The translations under genes were made by a program, and so were the position numbers. Below are positions 30,427 through 45,478 of a DNA stretch of 64,000 bases, one piece after another. The stretch covers positions 10,287,860 to 10,351,859 of the forward strand of contig NC_059303.1 in NCBI RefSeq assembly GCF_017591435.1. The letters run 5' to 3'. The stretch's first letter is position 1. Each line of letters opens with the position of its first letter. Below the pieces are notes generated by a model that was given only the letters and a program-made list of their open reading frames with translations, was not told the DNA's origin and searched no databases. This DNA is from Portunus trituberculatus. Taxonomy: Eukaryota > Arthropoda > Malacostraca > Decapoda > Portunidae.

Positions 30427-30628
30427 TATTATTATGATTATAATTATCTTTATTATTATTGTTCCCCTTGTTCTTGTTCTTGTTCTTGTTCTTGTTGTTG
30501 TTGTTGTTCTTCTTCTTCTTATTATTATTATTATTATTATTATTATCATTATTATTATCATTACTATTATTATTATCATTATTATTATTATCATTATTAT
30601 TATTATTATTATCATCATTATTATTATG

Positions 30629-30678
<50 letters not shown>

Positions 30679-30797
30679 CATTATTATTATCATTATTATT
30701 ATCATTATTATTATTATCATTATTGTCATTGTTGTTGTTATTATTGTTATTATTATTGTTATTATTGTTATTATTATTATTGTTATTATTACTATTA

Positions 30798-30831
<34 letters not shown>

Positions 30832-30966
30832 CATTATTATTATTATTATCATTATCATTACTATTGATATTATTACTATTATTATTCTATTATCATTATT
30901 ATTATTATTAATATTATCATTATTATTATTATTAATATTATCATTATTATTATTATTATTATTATG
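30167..30966. repeat. 800-bp imperfect (ATT)n domain
   Basis: The domain is almost wholly ATT units with ATC, ACT and GTT variants. Near the middle the motif passes in order through (TTGTTC)n at 30468-30492, (TTG)n to 30508, (TTC)n to 30520 and back to (TTA)n. The open frames of 321 and 213 residues are poly-Ile/Leu artefacts. Confidence 0.98.
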
Positions 30967-31003
30967 ATCATCGTTAATAGTAGTGCAGTAGTGCTAGGAG
31001 TAA

Positions 31004-31007
<4 letters not shown>

Positions 31008-31052
<45 letters not shown>
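31008..31052. repeat. Microsatellite (CT)n
   Basis: CT run 42 bp beyond the ATT domain. Confidence 0.96.
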
Positions 31053-31055
<3 letters not shown>

Positions 31056-32078
31056 ATATGGATTAAAAACATATACGCTTGACTAGACTCAGCAGCATTT
31101 TTTTTCTTTGCGTCAGACTTTTTTTGTTGTTGGGCGGGAGAGAGGGTTATTTTTTCGGTGATTGATGTGTAATATATTCTAGGTTTTTCTTTACGGCAAC
31201 CCAAGCCTGTGACGTCTGTTTTTTATCTCTCCTCTGTAGGTAAAATCTTTTACTTATTTATATAAATTCAAATAATTCGCATAAAAGTTTACTCACAGCC
31301 ATTTATCTCTAAATGAACAAATTTTAAAGTGTGTTTCTTTCCACATGATATAGACAAAATGTACTTTGTATGGGAAGAACAGGTAAAAAAAAAAAATGTG
31401 AATAAACACTGGTTAAAACAACTTAACGTTGCTTTTCGTTCAAGACTCTCCCTCTGGACAACAAAATATACTTGTAATTCACTTCCACCCAGTGCAGCGT
31501 CATTTCCGAAGAACTCTCCACACTCCACCACACCGCGCCACAAGCCGACAGGCCGAACCCTATCACTAAGCCCTCTTGCATATCAAGTTCCTTTCTTTAC
31601 TTTTCACACAAGGGCCCTTCATCCTTTACTGAAACTGGAACAACAACCCCCATGCACCACCATTACTACCACCACCACCACCACCACCACTCCTGCCGTC
31701 ACGAAAAGGCAGCCACACATAAATACATATATTAAAACGCTTCTTTCTATTCCACCGCATGGAACACACGCTGGAAGGGAAGGAAAAAAGTCGAGGTATC
31801 TAGGTCCATATATCAGTCAGTGGTTGGAGTAGAGTGCCCCTCATTCTTATACCTTCCTTTACACTGCCTTTTCTGATGTCTGACTCATATTCTATTTCTT
31901 TTTCTTATCCTTTTTCTTTATTTTCGTTTTCCCACCTTTTATAATCTTTTAATATTCAGTTTCCATAAAGACAAATTCAACTATATACATGTAATTTATT
32001 TCTTATGCCAATAGATAATGTGTCCACTGTTGATAGATTCATTGCAATAAAAATGATAGTAGTAATATTAATGATAGC

Positions 32079-32079
<1 letters not shown>
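31053..32079. other. Unique sequence
   Basis: AT-rich with T-runs at 31098-31130 and an A12 at about 31385. A small (CCA)n run lies at 31668-31690. The open frame at 31329-31832 has no recognisable domain and includes the CCA run as poly-Thr. Confidence 0.45.
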
Positions 32080-32146
<67 letters not shown>

Positions 32147-32153
32147 TAATAAT
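32080..32153. repeat. (AAT)n array
   Basis: Near-perfect AAT units; imperfect copies extend to about 32180. Confidence 0.96.
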
Positions 32154-33205
32154 GAAAATAATAATATCAACAATAATAATAAATATAAAAAACTATATAT
32201 ACTAAAACAGGAAACGCCTCACACGAGTTGCCTTGTTCAGGAACCAACGCAAGAACCCTCTCAAGCGATCGTAAATTCTCTGAAACTTCTCTCTTCTTCC
32301 ACGCCCCTCCCTTTCCCCTTCCTCCTCCGCATCCTCCGTGTCTCCCTTACCCTCACCACCCTTGCCCGCCCTGCTATTCAAGTTCACGACCCCCAACCTT
32401 CGCCACAACCTCTCCTCCTTCCCCTCACTCCCTCTCGGGCTGTAGAAATTTATGAAGACCGTAATGGGACGATTAGCATAATTTCAATCACGTGAGAATT
32501 ACTTTTATGAATTAATGTGACGCAGATAAGACACTGCTTCTTAAATACAAGTCTTCCTCTCTTAACATTCAGCAAGCTCATCGAGACTGCTACTTTATGC
32601 GCATCAGCACACTGGACGCACGAGCGACACCACAGCGAGGCACGTAAAGAGTGAGATACGAGCAGTGAAAGTCAATTTGCCTGCAGGAGACACACCTACT
32701 GTGAAAACTTAATAGTGAGGACTCACTCGCTTCTGCCACTCCTCGGAGCCACTATTGCCTGATCCCTCACGTCAAATAAACCTCAGTGCCAATCCCACGC
32801 TAGGAACACTAAGCGACCATAAGAGATCTCCGCCAAGACACTCACACGCTTAAAGAAGAGATAAAAGACCATCGAAAAAGCTCAAGAAATCCGAAAAATC
32901 AACCCAAAGAAACAACAAGGGGACCGAAGAAATCTGAGAGGGCGGCGCTGGTCTTGGCTGCTCGCCGAAGTGACTGTTATTGGTGTCTTCAGAACGTAAC
33001 GGGCCGGCCCGGGCTATAAACTGGCGGGTTTATGGAGGCCCAGAAGCTCGCCTGACCGCTTACCTTCGCCACTTTGTGAATGAGCGCGAAAGAAGGGGTA
33101 AGAAAAAAGTTGTAGCGTAAAGACTTCATTGAGGGTCTCATTGAGGCGTCGTTTACAGGTAGCGGTAGTAGTAGTAGTAGTAGCTATCTGATTTAGAGGT
33201 GTTTA
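32154..33205. other. Unique sequence with candidate regulatory sites
   Basis: The block at 32455-32545 has GATTAGC, AATCACGTGAG (CACGTG palindrome), TTTATGAATTAATG and GATAAG motifs. A TATA-like element lies at 33015. No exon is recognised. Confidence 0.42.
33015..33020 (+). promoter_or_regulatory. TATA box candidate in GC-rich context
   Basis: TATAAA is embedded in GC-rich flanks (GGCCGGCCCGGGC before, CTGGCGGG after), with ATTGG about 40 bp upstream. No initiator motif or downstream coding exon is seen, so a promoter call is tentative. Confidence 0.18.
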
Positions 33206-33290
33206 AGGAGGAGGAGGAGGAGAAGGAGGAGGAGGAGGAGGAGGAGGAGGAGAAGAAAGAGGAGGAGAAGGAAGAGGAGGAGGAGGCGGT
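33206..33290. repeat. Imperfect (GGA)n
   Basis: GGA units with AGA variants, preceded by a short (GTA)n run at 33164-33181. Confidence 0.95.
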
Positions 33291-33827
33291 GTGGGTTTGT
33301 CGGTGTTAGAGGCTCGTCAAGTAGGTATATAACTTAAGCGAGTGGCTGATAGGGCTCGTGGTGGTGAGGGGGGAACTGAAGGGAAAGACGAGTAGCATTA
33401 TCACTCGAATATTTCAACTCGAAGAAAAAAAATATTTTGCACACGATTTTCTTCCGCGTTAAAGTTAGCAAAATGTAAATTTTCTTTTTATTATTATCAA
33501 TGTAGATGATGCATAGAATATTTGTGAATATACATTTTCACATTTTTTTTTTTTTATTCTTTTTTGCGTCAATGTCTAAACTCTATTCCATATTTCAACG
33601 CTTTATCACACATGTCAGTATGCACGATTCATGCAAAATAATAACACAAAAACTGCAAGCTAAAATAACAACACAAAATATTCTGATAAAGTAACTTTCG
33701 CAAAAAAAAAAAAAAAAAAAAAATCCGTCAACTAACTCGGAACAACAAAATAAACAAACTCTGTACAGTTCGCCCGGCACGCACACACCGCCGGGGAAAA
33801 ACAAATAAAAATATAAACTCACTTAAC

Positions 33828-33831
<4 letters not shown>
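33291..33831. other. AT-rich unique sequence with an A22 run
   Basis: T12 at about 33545 and A22 at 33702-33723. No AATAAA precedes the A run, so a retroposed tail is not supported. Confidence 0.5.

Positions 33832-33879
<48 letters not shown>
33832..33879. repeat. Microsatellite (CT)24
   Basis: Perfect CT run. Confidence 0.97.
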
Positions 33880-33882
<3 letters not shown>

Positions 33883-33947
33883 CTTATTCATCTAATTTTC
33901 TAGCTATCTTTTTATCTCTCTATCCATTCATCTACTTATCTACAGAA

Positions 33948-33948
<1 letters not shown>

Positions 33949-34012
<64 letters not shown>

Positions 34013-34035
34013 TGAGTGAGTGAGTGAGTGAGTGA

Positions 34036-34129
<94 letters not shown>
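33949..34129. repeat. Nested array (TG)31-(AGTG)n-(TG)n
   Basis: (TG) from 33949 to 34010, then about seven and a half AGTG units (34011-34040), then (TG) to 34129. The tetranucleotide core has probably spread from one T-to-A change inside the TG array. Confidence 0.98.
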
Positions 34130-34132
<3 letters not shown>

Positions 34133-35756
34133 AATGAACTCTTTCTAAGTTAACATGTCTGAGCATAGAAAACATAACCATCCATATACATCCGATTTTC
34201 ACAACCTCTCTCACCACTCCTTTCCTTATCCTCTTGAACTCTCTTCTGACCCCCCGCTCTTTCTTTTCTCCCTTTTATTTTTCTCTCTAACCCTTCCTCC
34301 TCCTCTTCCTCTTCCTGTCTCATGGCTCTCCCTCTTTCTCTTCTCCTGATACCGATACATAGAACATTACAAGTCTCCCTCAACAAGTTATCGCGGAGCT
34401 TCCTATCTCACACGTTGACACCCCATACTTGTCACGCTGATCTGCCTCTAATGAGTGTATCAGATAAGCTCCCGGCCGCCGCCCGCGTGTTCAGCCAGAC
34501 GTTTTCATGCGTCATAACAAACGTTTTGATGGGCGCCTCCGCTCGCCCGAGAATTGACGGCCAATATCTGTCTCTCCAAAATCTTTACTGCATCGTTGGG
34601 AAAAGTAGCTGCTTAAGGGGAGGGTTGCCTGGCCCTCTTGCCTTACGTCCTGTTTCATAATGCTTCGTTTTTTAACATGATGGTTCTGAGGAAGGTTTCT
34701 GTATTAAGGAATATTATAAATTTTCAATAATCCATTCATTAGACTTTTTTCACGCATATATGATGGTTGTACTAATATGGATATTGATTTAGAGATCATT
34801 TTCAAGAATTATTTACTATATGTTTATTTTTTTACCTACTTGGTTGAGCGAAACCAAGAGGTGTGTAGGAGGAGGTGTGAAGAGGTGAGTGCATGACAAG
34901 TCGTTAAGATAGTTGGGGCGAGCAGCGAGGATTCCTTTTCTTTTAAGGCTCAGTGATGTCCGTTCTCCTCTGTCCTCTTTCCTCTTGCCCTGACAACACC
35001 TCTCCTCACACCCAGTTTTCTTTATTTTTCTTTATCCAAATTTTTTTTTTTATTTTCATCATCGTTTTATTTTTTAACATCTTTAAAGACTAGTGGGGTA
35101 TTTTGTAATGGTATTTTTACGAAAATAAATATCACATATAGGTTCAGAAAAATGTATAATGCTAGTATATAAAACTACTTCAATCTTACCTTATCCTCTA
35201 ATAGTTTCATTTTGTATTACAGCAAATGGAGATCTTACCTGCAAAATAAGACAAAGAAAAATTAGTACATGATTTTGAGAAAACAAAGCAAAACACATCA
35301 ACTACAATACATACTAAGTACGATACAATTCCCAAAATATTTTCTTGTATTCATTCACTATTGCTTCACTTATTCCTTATATTCCATAGCATAACGCATT
35401 AAAATCTACCATTTACACCAAAACAACTAAATCCATGTCTCCTCCAAGTCTGTGCGCCTCCCTCCCAATAACCTTGACCTTGCCACAACCCACACACATT
35501 TGATAGCCCATAAACCCCACCAGATCCTCCCGCGACCTCCCAGACACCCGACACCGCCTTGTATCACAGCGCCAATGAACGCTCTCCGGGCTGCTGAGGT
35601 CTCCATTACCTCCTTATTGGGATTCTGAGCCTTGAGTAACGAATGATAAAAAGACGTAGGAAAAAGGAAAAAAAGAGAGTTTGAGGCAAGGCGTGTGCGA
35701 GTTATGGAGTGCCGTACAAAATAGAGGAAGAGTCGGGATGTGGAAGCTCTGAGTGG

Positions 35757-35759
<3 letters not shown>
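34130..35759. other. Unique sequence, 1.6 kb
   Basis: T/C-rich to 34340, a GC-balanced block at 34385-34630, then AT-rich to 35400. No exon is recognised. Confidence 0.45.
34385..34630. promoter_or_regulatory. Candidate noncoding regulatory block
   Basis: Strand-balanced, high-complexity sequence with CTAATGAG, CAGATAAG, paired AACGTTTT-like steps (AGACGTTTTCATG and AAACGTTTTGATG at about 34498 and 34520) and a GCCAATATC CCAAT box. The repeated ACGTTTT-ATG phrase is notable. Conservation has not been tested. Confidence 0.22.

Positions 35760-35851
<92 letters not shown>
35760..35851. repeat. (GA)n, first of three alternating arrays
   Basis: Perfect GA run of about 92 bp. Confidence 0.97.
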
Positions 35852-35852
<1 letters not shown>

Positions 35853-35956
35853 GTTTGTGTGTATGGTATGAAAATGTGGTGTAGAAGAGTAACGGAGAAG
35901 AGAAGGTTTAAATAAAAGGATGTATCGAATAAGGAAGAATATTATTTCTCTTTCTT

Positions 35957-36071
<115 letters not shown>

Positions 36072-36128
36072 AGTCTGCAGTACTTAAGAGATTAAAATTA
36101 TCTTCCCCTGTATTGCTGTGTCACTGAG

Positions 36129-36131
<3 letters not shown>

Positions 36132-36201
<70 letters not shown>
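36132..36201. repeat. (GA)35, third of three alternating arrays
   Basis: Perfect 70-bp GA run ending in TGTGTGT. Confidence 0.97.
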
Positions 36202-36202
<1 letters not shown>

Positions 36203-36360
36203 TGTGTCAGGGGGGGAGCTGAGGGTGGCTTAAGAGGAGCGTTTAAAGCCTCGCCTGGACTACGTTGTCACATCTTGATTTACTGCCACAATTTTAACTC
36301 GATACCCGTCGTGGGATCAGCCAACTCGGGGTCTCATAATACCCACAAGTCCTGCATATG

Positions 36361-36475
36361 CCGCTAAGGGTCAGGCGCGAGGCTGAGCGGATGGGAAAAT
36401 GACTCTTAATAAAGTACCATAATTACCAGTTGAGTAATTAATGATCTCGTTGCGTTTAATTACTATTCTGCACCG
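36361..36475. promoter_or_regulatory. Homeodomain-core-rich block
   Basis: CTTAATAA, CATAATTACC, GTAATTAATGAT and TTTAATTACT fall within 75 bp, next to a GC-balanced left flank. That is high density for TAATTA cores outside an AT array. Confidence 0.3.
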
Positions 36476-37429
36476 GAAAGGAGAGTAAGAGAGGGCGTGG
36501 GGAGGACTGAGGAGGTGAGAGGGCGGGACGTGGAGGAAGTGAGGTGTACGTAAATTGGTGTTTACTGAATGAGTGATTGAATGAGGTTCCTGGTGCTGCG
36601 AGGAGAGATGGTGTTTGCAGCCTGAAAGAGACGAAGTGATGGAGGAGGAGGAGGTAAAGCATGAGGAAAGTATTGAGATGAATATGGAGTAACAGAGGAA
36701 GAGGTGATGCAACACATTATATTGATAACGAACATTGGAATAATATAATGTGTTTTTATGTGTGATGTTGGTGAATAATGACGTTGATTGAGTGAAGAAA
36801 TATACAGGAAGTTCTGAAAAGGAAAAAAAAATCTTTCTTTTTAAGATATATCAATATTATAAGTTCATTAAAAGAGCTTAATTTTGATACCGCCCTGACA
36901 TTTTCTTTCACGTTGAGATTTTTCTTAGTCTGTACCTTTGTTTCTTTTTTAATTTTTCACGTGGAGGTTAAAAGTTTAAGGTATAATGTTGACGAGATTA
37001 TATTCGCTTTTAATATTCTCTAATACTCCTCCTGCTTCCCATTTTCATACTTCCTCCTTTTTTGTTCTCCTTCGTTACTCAGTCCTCCATCACCACCACT
37101 CCCTCCTAACACTCGCTCTCCTGCTCACTTGTCACTTTAATTGCATCGTCACCTTGCGCGACATTTTTTGAACCAAAGTCACGTCTCGGAAATTAGACCA
37201 AAACTACGTCGCCGTATCGCTGAGAAGTCGCCAGATGGAATCACGGCGGCTTGGGTCTCTTGCACTCCTGGTCGATGAAGGGCCATTGAATACAAGACTC
37301 CACTAAATAACGAACGAAAATGGGTGCAACATAAGGACTGGGTATGTAAATGTTTTCCACCGTTATACATATTATAACTGTAACTTCTTCAAATTCATGG
37401 TATGCACTCAACACTCAACACTTAAAAAG

Positions 37430-37640
37430 CCTCTACACCACGCCTTCGTTTAACCCTTGCACAAGTGGCCCATCCCTCCCCTTATTAATTATGCGCGTCG
37501 ATATTCCGAGGGCGTGCTGATCTATGTTACCATATAAATTAATGGCCGTGTGCCCTATAGGCGAGGAGTGTCTTGCATTAATCTTCTTGTCGAGACTCAA
37601 AATGAAACCGAGCTTGAGGGGCAACTGGCAACGTGTAAAA
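37430..37640. promoter_or_regulatory. Candidate noncoding regulatory block
   Basis: TATTAATTATGCG, ATAAATTAATGG and GCATTAATC are interspersed with CG-containing sequence, unlike the low-complexity surroundings. It overlaps an unrecognised open frame on the minus strand, so a short coding exon is the alternative. Confidence 0.27.
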
Positions 37641-38942
37641 AGCTTAAGCCGTGTAGATGAAGGAGAAACCAATACTCCTCTATTAATTCCCAAAGCATAA
37701 TCGAGTAGAACAAGAACTTTCCAATTGTAATACCTCCTTGTAAGATTTACTGACAGAAGGCACATGAAAAATAAAAATGTAAGTAAAGTATTGTGTGCCA
37801 GTATAGTGTCAGGAGCTAGAGTTTAATATTCTAACAATAAAGCTAAATTAAAAGATGCATTAAAGTTATATATACATAATGCATATACCTGCTGCATGAA
37901 GGATGAGTGAAGATAAAACTGAGGACTTTGGAAATTAAATGCACTGGTGTAGGAAGCTCCACACGCTACGATCTCCAAAGTACAGTACTTCTAAACGTCA
38001 GTGGAGAATAATGCCCGAACCTATTGAGCACTGCAATCTAAACCTTCAGATGGCGGCCGGGAGGGATGACCGGCCAGTACAGTCTTGCGTGGGACTGACA
38101 AACGGCCACCTCAAATCGCCTTCACCCACACATGGCCACGGTCATCTAGAACCCATAATGACACCGCCTCTGATAACCCCGAGAGAAGGGAACTGGCCCC
38201 CTCCCCGCCGCCCCCTTCCCATCACTCCCCTTCCCTGGCGGGTCTGAGAGGTCGTGACGGCGCACTAGACACTCAGCGGTGACAAAACGCAGCCCTTTAT
38301 CACACTCACACATAGAGGCCACCGACGTCTTCCTCGTCAGGAGTGTTGTGGAGAGGGTCGCCGGGAGGTTGAAGGGCGAGAGGAGAGGCAAGCAGATAAT
38401 GTGAGAAGAAAGAGAGAACAAAGCGGAAAGAGGGGAGAACGGTGAGGGTAGAAGAGAGAGAGCAGAGATGATAAGAACGAGGCAAACTTAAATGAGAAGA
38501 ACGAAGAAATATATATGTAAAAGAGAAGAGAGAAGAAGTAAAGTCGAAGAAAACAAAGTCAGAAAGAAGAACAAAATGCAAAAAAATGTACAGAAAAACA
38601 ATAGATAGAAACATTCCCAGAGAACAAATAAAATTTCTATTACCAATGGTGTTGATTAAATAGAGGACGTTCAATAATCTGGGAATGCGATGGAGGAGGA
38701 AGAAGGGGAAGACGAAATAGCGAAAAGGGGAAAGGAAGAGTGATGAAGTGGAAAGCTAAGGAGCTGATCGGAGTGTAAAGAAGGAACGGTTCTAATGGAC
38801 TAATGGGACAAGAAAGAGAAAATCCCAAGTCAGAATGGGAATGATGGTGCAGAAGGAGGGATAAGCAATAAAGATAATGGAGATAGGGACTGATGGAGGG
38901 AGGAACGCGGTGGCTTGATTAATGTCATCTGCCTCCGTTACA

Positions 38943-40244
<1,302 letters not shown>

Positions 40245-40311
<67 letters not shown>
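40245..40311. repeat. Microsatellite (CA)33
   Basis: Perfect CA run at the edge of the SINE-like island. Confidence 0.97.
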
Positions 40312-41875
<1,564 letters not shown>

Positions 41876-41918
41876 CTGAGTAATTTTTAAAAGATAAATT
41901 TATTTATGAACAATAATA

Positions 41919-41940
41919 TAAAAAAAAAATTTTTTTTTTA
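41919..41940. repeat. Perfect A10T10 palindrome
   Basis: Ten A are followed by ten T, flanked by T and A, giving a 22-bp perfect palindrome. Such a rigid A-tract/T-tract disfavours nucleosomes. Confidence 0.95.
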
Positions 41941-42116
41941 ATTATTAGAATGAAGATTAAACATTTCATTTGTATAATTTTGTAACACAAGTATAAGCGT
42001 ATTTAAGATATATAGTTTCTTTTAGTGCACTTGTGTTCAAATAATAATGAAAAGCCCACCGCCTGTAAAGCTGAAAGGATATCAAATGAGTACTGGAGGG
42101 GACCAGGATATACCTT

Positions 42117-42117
<1 letters not shown>

Positions 42118-42187
<70 letters not shown>
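42118..42187. repeat. Microsatellite (CT)35
   Basis: Perfect 70-bp CT run. Confidence 0.97.
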
Positions 42188-42191
<4 letters not shown>

Positions 42192-42633
42192 TCTATTCCC
42201 TTTCTCTTTTTTTTCAATTTGCATACTGGAATACTTGTACAAATGCCAACTCTCTTCACTGTTGACTTCGTGTTCCTTCCTTATTTTCTTTTCTCCTTTG
42301 TCTTTACCTTCAATTATCTGGCACTATTTTCTTCTCGTTCATATTCCTCTGACTCGGTTGTTCTTCCCCGTTCCCTCTCCCTATCGAGCAGCAATAAACG
42401 ATAAAGAGAATGAAATACAAACTAACGTGGATGGTGTGATTTTTTTTTTCAGTATAATTAAATGGAGCAATCAGTGCCCTCGTTCGCCCCGCCAAACAAT
42501 TAGCTTGATAAATTGTTACTCCCGACTTTTGGGTGCCGCTGGATTGTTTCTTTCCGTCCTAATAGATGGCGTCATTAAAGTCTATTTCCTTGCATTCTTT
42601 TCTTCTTTTTAAAGCGAAAACTATGGTGCTTTA

Positions 42634-42637
<4 letters not shown>
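42188..42637. other. T-rich then candidate conserved sequence
   Basis: T/C-rich to 42370. The block 42450-42580 has TATAATTAAATGG, CCAAACAATTAGC and GATAAATTGTTA in balanced sequence, the best noncoding-element candidate of this part. Confidence 0.4.
42450..42580. promoter_or_regulatory. Candidate noncoding regulatory block
   Basis: AATTAA, CAATTAG, an inverted ACAATT/AATTGT pair (42495-42516) and GGCGTCATTAAAG occur in 130 bp of high-complexity sequence. Confidence 0.28.

Positions 42638-42718
<81 letters not shown>
42638..42718. repeat. Microsatellite (GT)n, 81 bp
   Basis: Perfect GT run. Confidence 0.98.
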
Positions 42719-42719
<1 letters not shown>

Positions 42720-45343
42720 ATATATTTGATAGAGAGATAGAAACGAAACTCAAAAAACATACAAACGGTAGGAGTCAGTAACACAGAACAGACGTAACTG
42801 AATGTATGATGAAAATATAAGAAAAAATGTGAGCTTTATCGTGAAATGCTTCATCCACAGGTGTGCCGATCATGCAGGTGTATCAGTACACCAGTGTGGC
42901 CTGGCAGCTGCACAACAAATGTACAGAGCAGTTTTATAAATGATTCAGAAAAATCAATGCATTATTTCTTTTTTCTCTCAGCGCTCGAAAATAATATGAA
43001 CTACAATTTCCTCAAGAATATTATTTCTAGCTCGAGACTAGTAGTATGTTTGAATGGCAATGTAAACATTCTTATACACAAAACAACCCGATGGCGTTAA
43101 ACTACACAATTATCACCCACAGAAAACCGTTGACATTTTTTGAGGGATGAATTACGGCACCAATGAAATTTCCTGGGGCAAAATTATTTACATAAACACA
43201 AAATACCACAACAATGTCAGACGTTTTGAGGCAAGACAAGAACCCCATCAAGAACCCGTCTGAGTGAATAGAGCAGGATGGGGCTGGTGATCAGACGGCA
43301 ACCCCAACCCCCATGATTTACGGTGCCCGGAGCGACCTCGCCTCTCTGTTACGATGTCGAGGTTCTTTTATCCCTTCACCAGGTTCCGGCTATTATTGAT
43401 GGGCCGCAACCACCTATAGACCGAGGGAGACAGTGAGGAGGAGAGGTGGGCGGCAGAGGGGGCCTGTGGAGGAGCCGAGTGGTGGGTCTCATACATAACA
43501 ATACCTTCGTCGTGTGGGTTTCGAGGAGCGGCCATGGTTGTGGGCCCAAGAGCCAGCCTAAGCGGTTTTAACCTTAGCTGCACTTTTTCGTAGGTAATGC
43601 CTGAATAACCATGACAAATCGACATCAAACAAATACATTATATAAAGAGGAGAACTTTATATTTATTGACTTGGGCTGGGGAACACTGTATATCACTTTA
43701 CGTCTCTTACAAATTAGACCATTCTAGGACATGAAAAGGAGTGAACAAGAAACGGATTCATTAGACGGGTGGAGTGAGGGATAATTTCTCAGACAGCTCA
43801 TCGTGTACGTTGCATAATCCCTGCCCAGCTGCCCCTATACTACGGAACTGAGCATGCTAGCTAGCGAAGGGGGTCGGAACCTGAACATTTTTCAATCCAG
43901 ATTACCTCGTGCGTCAACCTGTCCGGAGAAGGGCTCCTTGAGGCGGTGAAACCCTTCAAGAGGAACCCGAAGGATGACAGGGACTAATACCTGGCGCTTC
44001 AAGGGACCTGAGTTCGGACATCCATCTGCCTCCACTGGGATTTTCTACCATTCAAATTAGAGGTCTGGGCCACAAAATCTGCAAATCAAGCCATTAGTCA
44101 GACTCGTCGTGTAGAGCCAACCGCCCGACGCTGAGAGGTGAACGACTCCTGTTCCGCCACGGCCGCCACACTGCCTCTGCCGTAACAATTATTGGCTGTT
44201 CGATTTTGCCGGGTAAGTGTCAAGGGAGGGAGGGAAGGAAGGGGTTACGAGTGGCCTGCTACTAATGCTTTGGTGAATACAAGCTACTTTGGGTGTAAAC
44301 GAAAGACCGATTGAGTGTATTGAATGCATTTACTCGTATGCGATAATATAAACTGAAGTGTGACTGAGTATAGTGAATGAGTGTGCGCAGCATGATCAGC
44401 ATATTAACCAAGGTGTAGAAAAACAAAGACATATATGTACATGAGTAATACATGTGATATCAGAAAGTATTGCATGATGCATGGAGGCGTGGGTGGGAAG
44501 GAAATCCATTACCACGCCACGCCTGGACACCCATGGGCGGTGGAGGAGGCGTGCTGTGGTTGAATACTTCGCTGCGTCATGCTAGTGTTTGGAGAGTTAC
44601 AAAAAGAAAAACAAAAGAATAGATAAAAATCCGTAAGTCGCAATTTTATGGGATATGACGTGTAATTATCACCATTTTTCTCCCTGCAAGGCGCTAGGTG
44701 TTTTCTCCTATTAGACTGCGATGATTTATAAGGTGGAAGACGGTGTGGAGGGCAGTGCGTGATGTATGGAGAGAAGAACAATACCTTGGGGAGGAGGGAG
44801 AGGGGCTGAGGAGGGGCTGTATAGATGCGGGGCGGTAAGGGGAGAGGAGGGAGTTGGAGAGAGTAAAGGAAACATGAAGAGATGGTAGGAGAAAGAGGTA
44901 GGGAAGGAAGGGAGGAAGATTAATTATGAAAAATATCTCATTTACTATAAGGCACCCGGTTATTTTGAATATTATATTGAACACAGTGAAGAAAATGTCA
45001 GTTAAATCTCACACTGCAGAAATAAGTATAAGAATAAGAATAATAATTAGAAGAAACATTATTCTCATACCAGTGCCAACCTGTACAAACTTTCATGCCC
45101 TTTTTTTCTCTCCTACTTCATTTTACGACGGAAAAAATAATCCATCCTTTCTTAGCATTCCCCCTACCAAGTCTCCCCTCATGTTCTTGTCCAATGTTCT
45201 CCTCTTGTCCCTCCCTGTCCCCTTTGGCAAGGCAGATAGTAGACTCTCTAAGGGATCAGGTGGCCAGGGGAGTGGTGACGAGGGAAGGGAAGTAAAATTA
45301 TCACGAGGTATGAGACTAGAAAAGAAGGAGGAGCAGGAGAAAG
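42719..45343. other. Unique sequence, 2.6 kb, no gene seen
   Basis: Strand-balanced, high-complexity sequence at 43200-43580 and 43860-44220. Purine-rich at 44760-44920. The open frames, including 44926-45393, lack recognisable domains. Confidence 0.45.
42858..42910. promoter_or_regulatory. E-box cluster (CAGGTG, CAGCTG)
   Basis: CAGGTG at 42858-42863 and 42875-42880 and CAGCTG at 42905-42910. Third cluster of this core in the window. Confidence 0.28.
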
Positions 45344-45396
45344 AGGAGGAGGAGGAGGAGGAGGAAAGGAAAAAAGGAGAGTGGAAAAAATAAGGG

Positions 45397-45478
<82 letters not shown>

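Noticed and set aside
30002..30967. A 321-residue open frame rich in Ile and Leu
   Set aside because: It is translation of the CA and ATT arrays; no domain, no membrane-protein pattern beyond the repeat itself.
33702..33723. Retroposed poly(A) tail
   Set aside because: No AATAAA upstream and no target duplication seen; a plain homopolymer is simpler.
33949..34129. CRISPR-like regular repeats
   Set aside because: The units are 2-4 bp tandem repeats without spacers, in eukaryotic sequence.
44110..44165. tRNA-Ser-like stretch on the minus strand
   Set aside because: A faint D-arm-like phrase only; no B box and no acceptor pairing.
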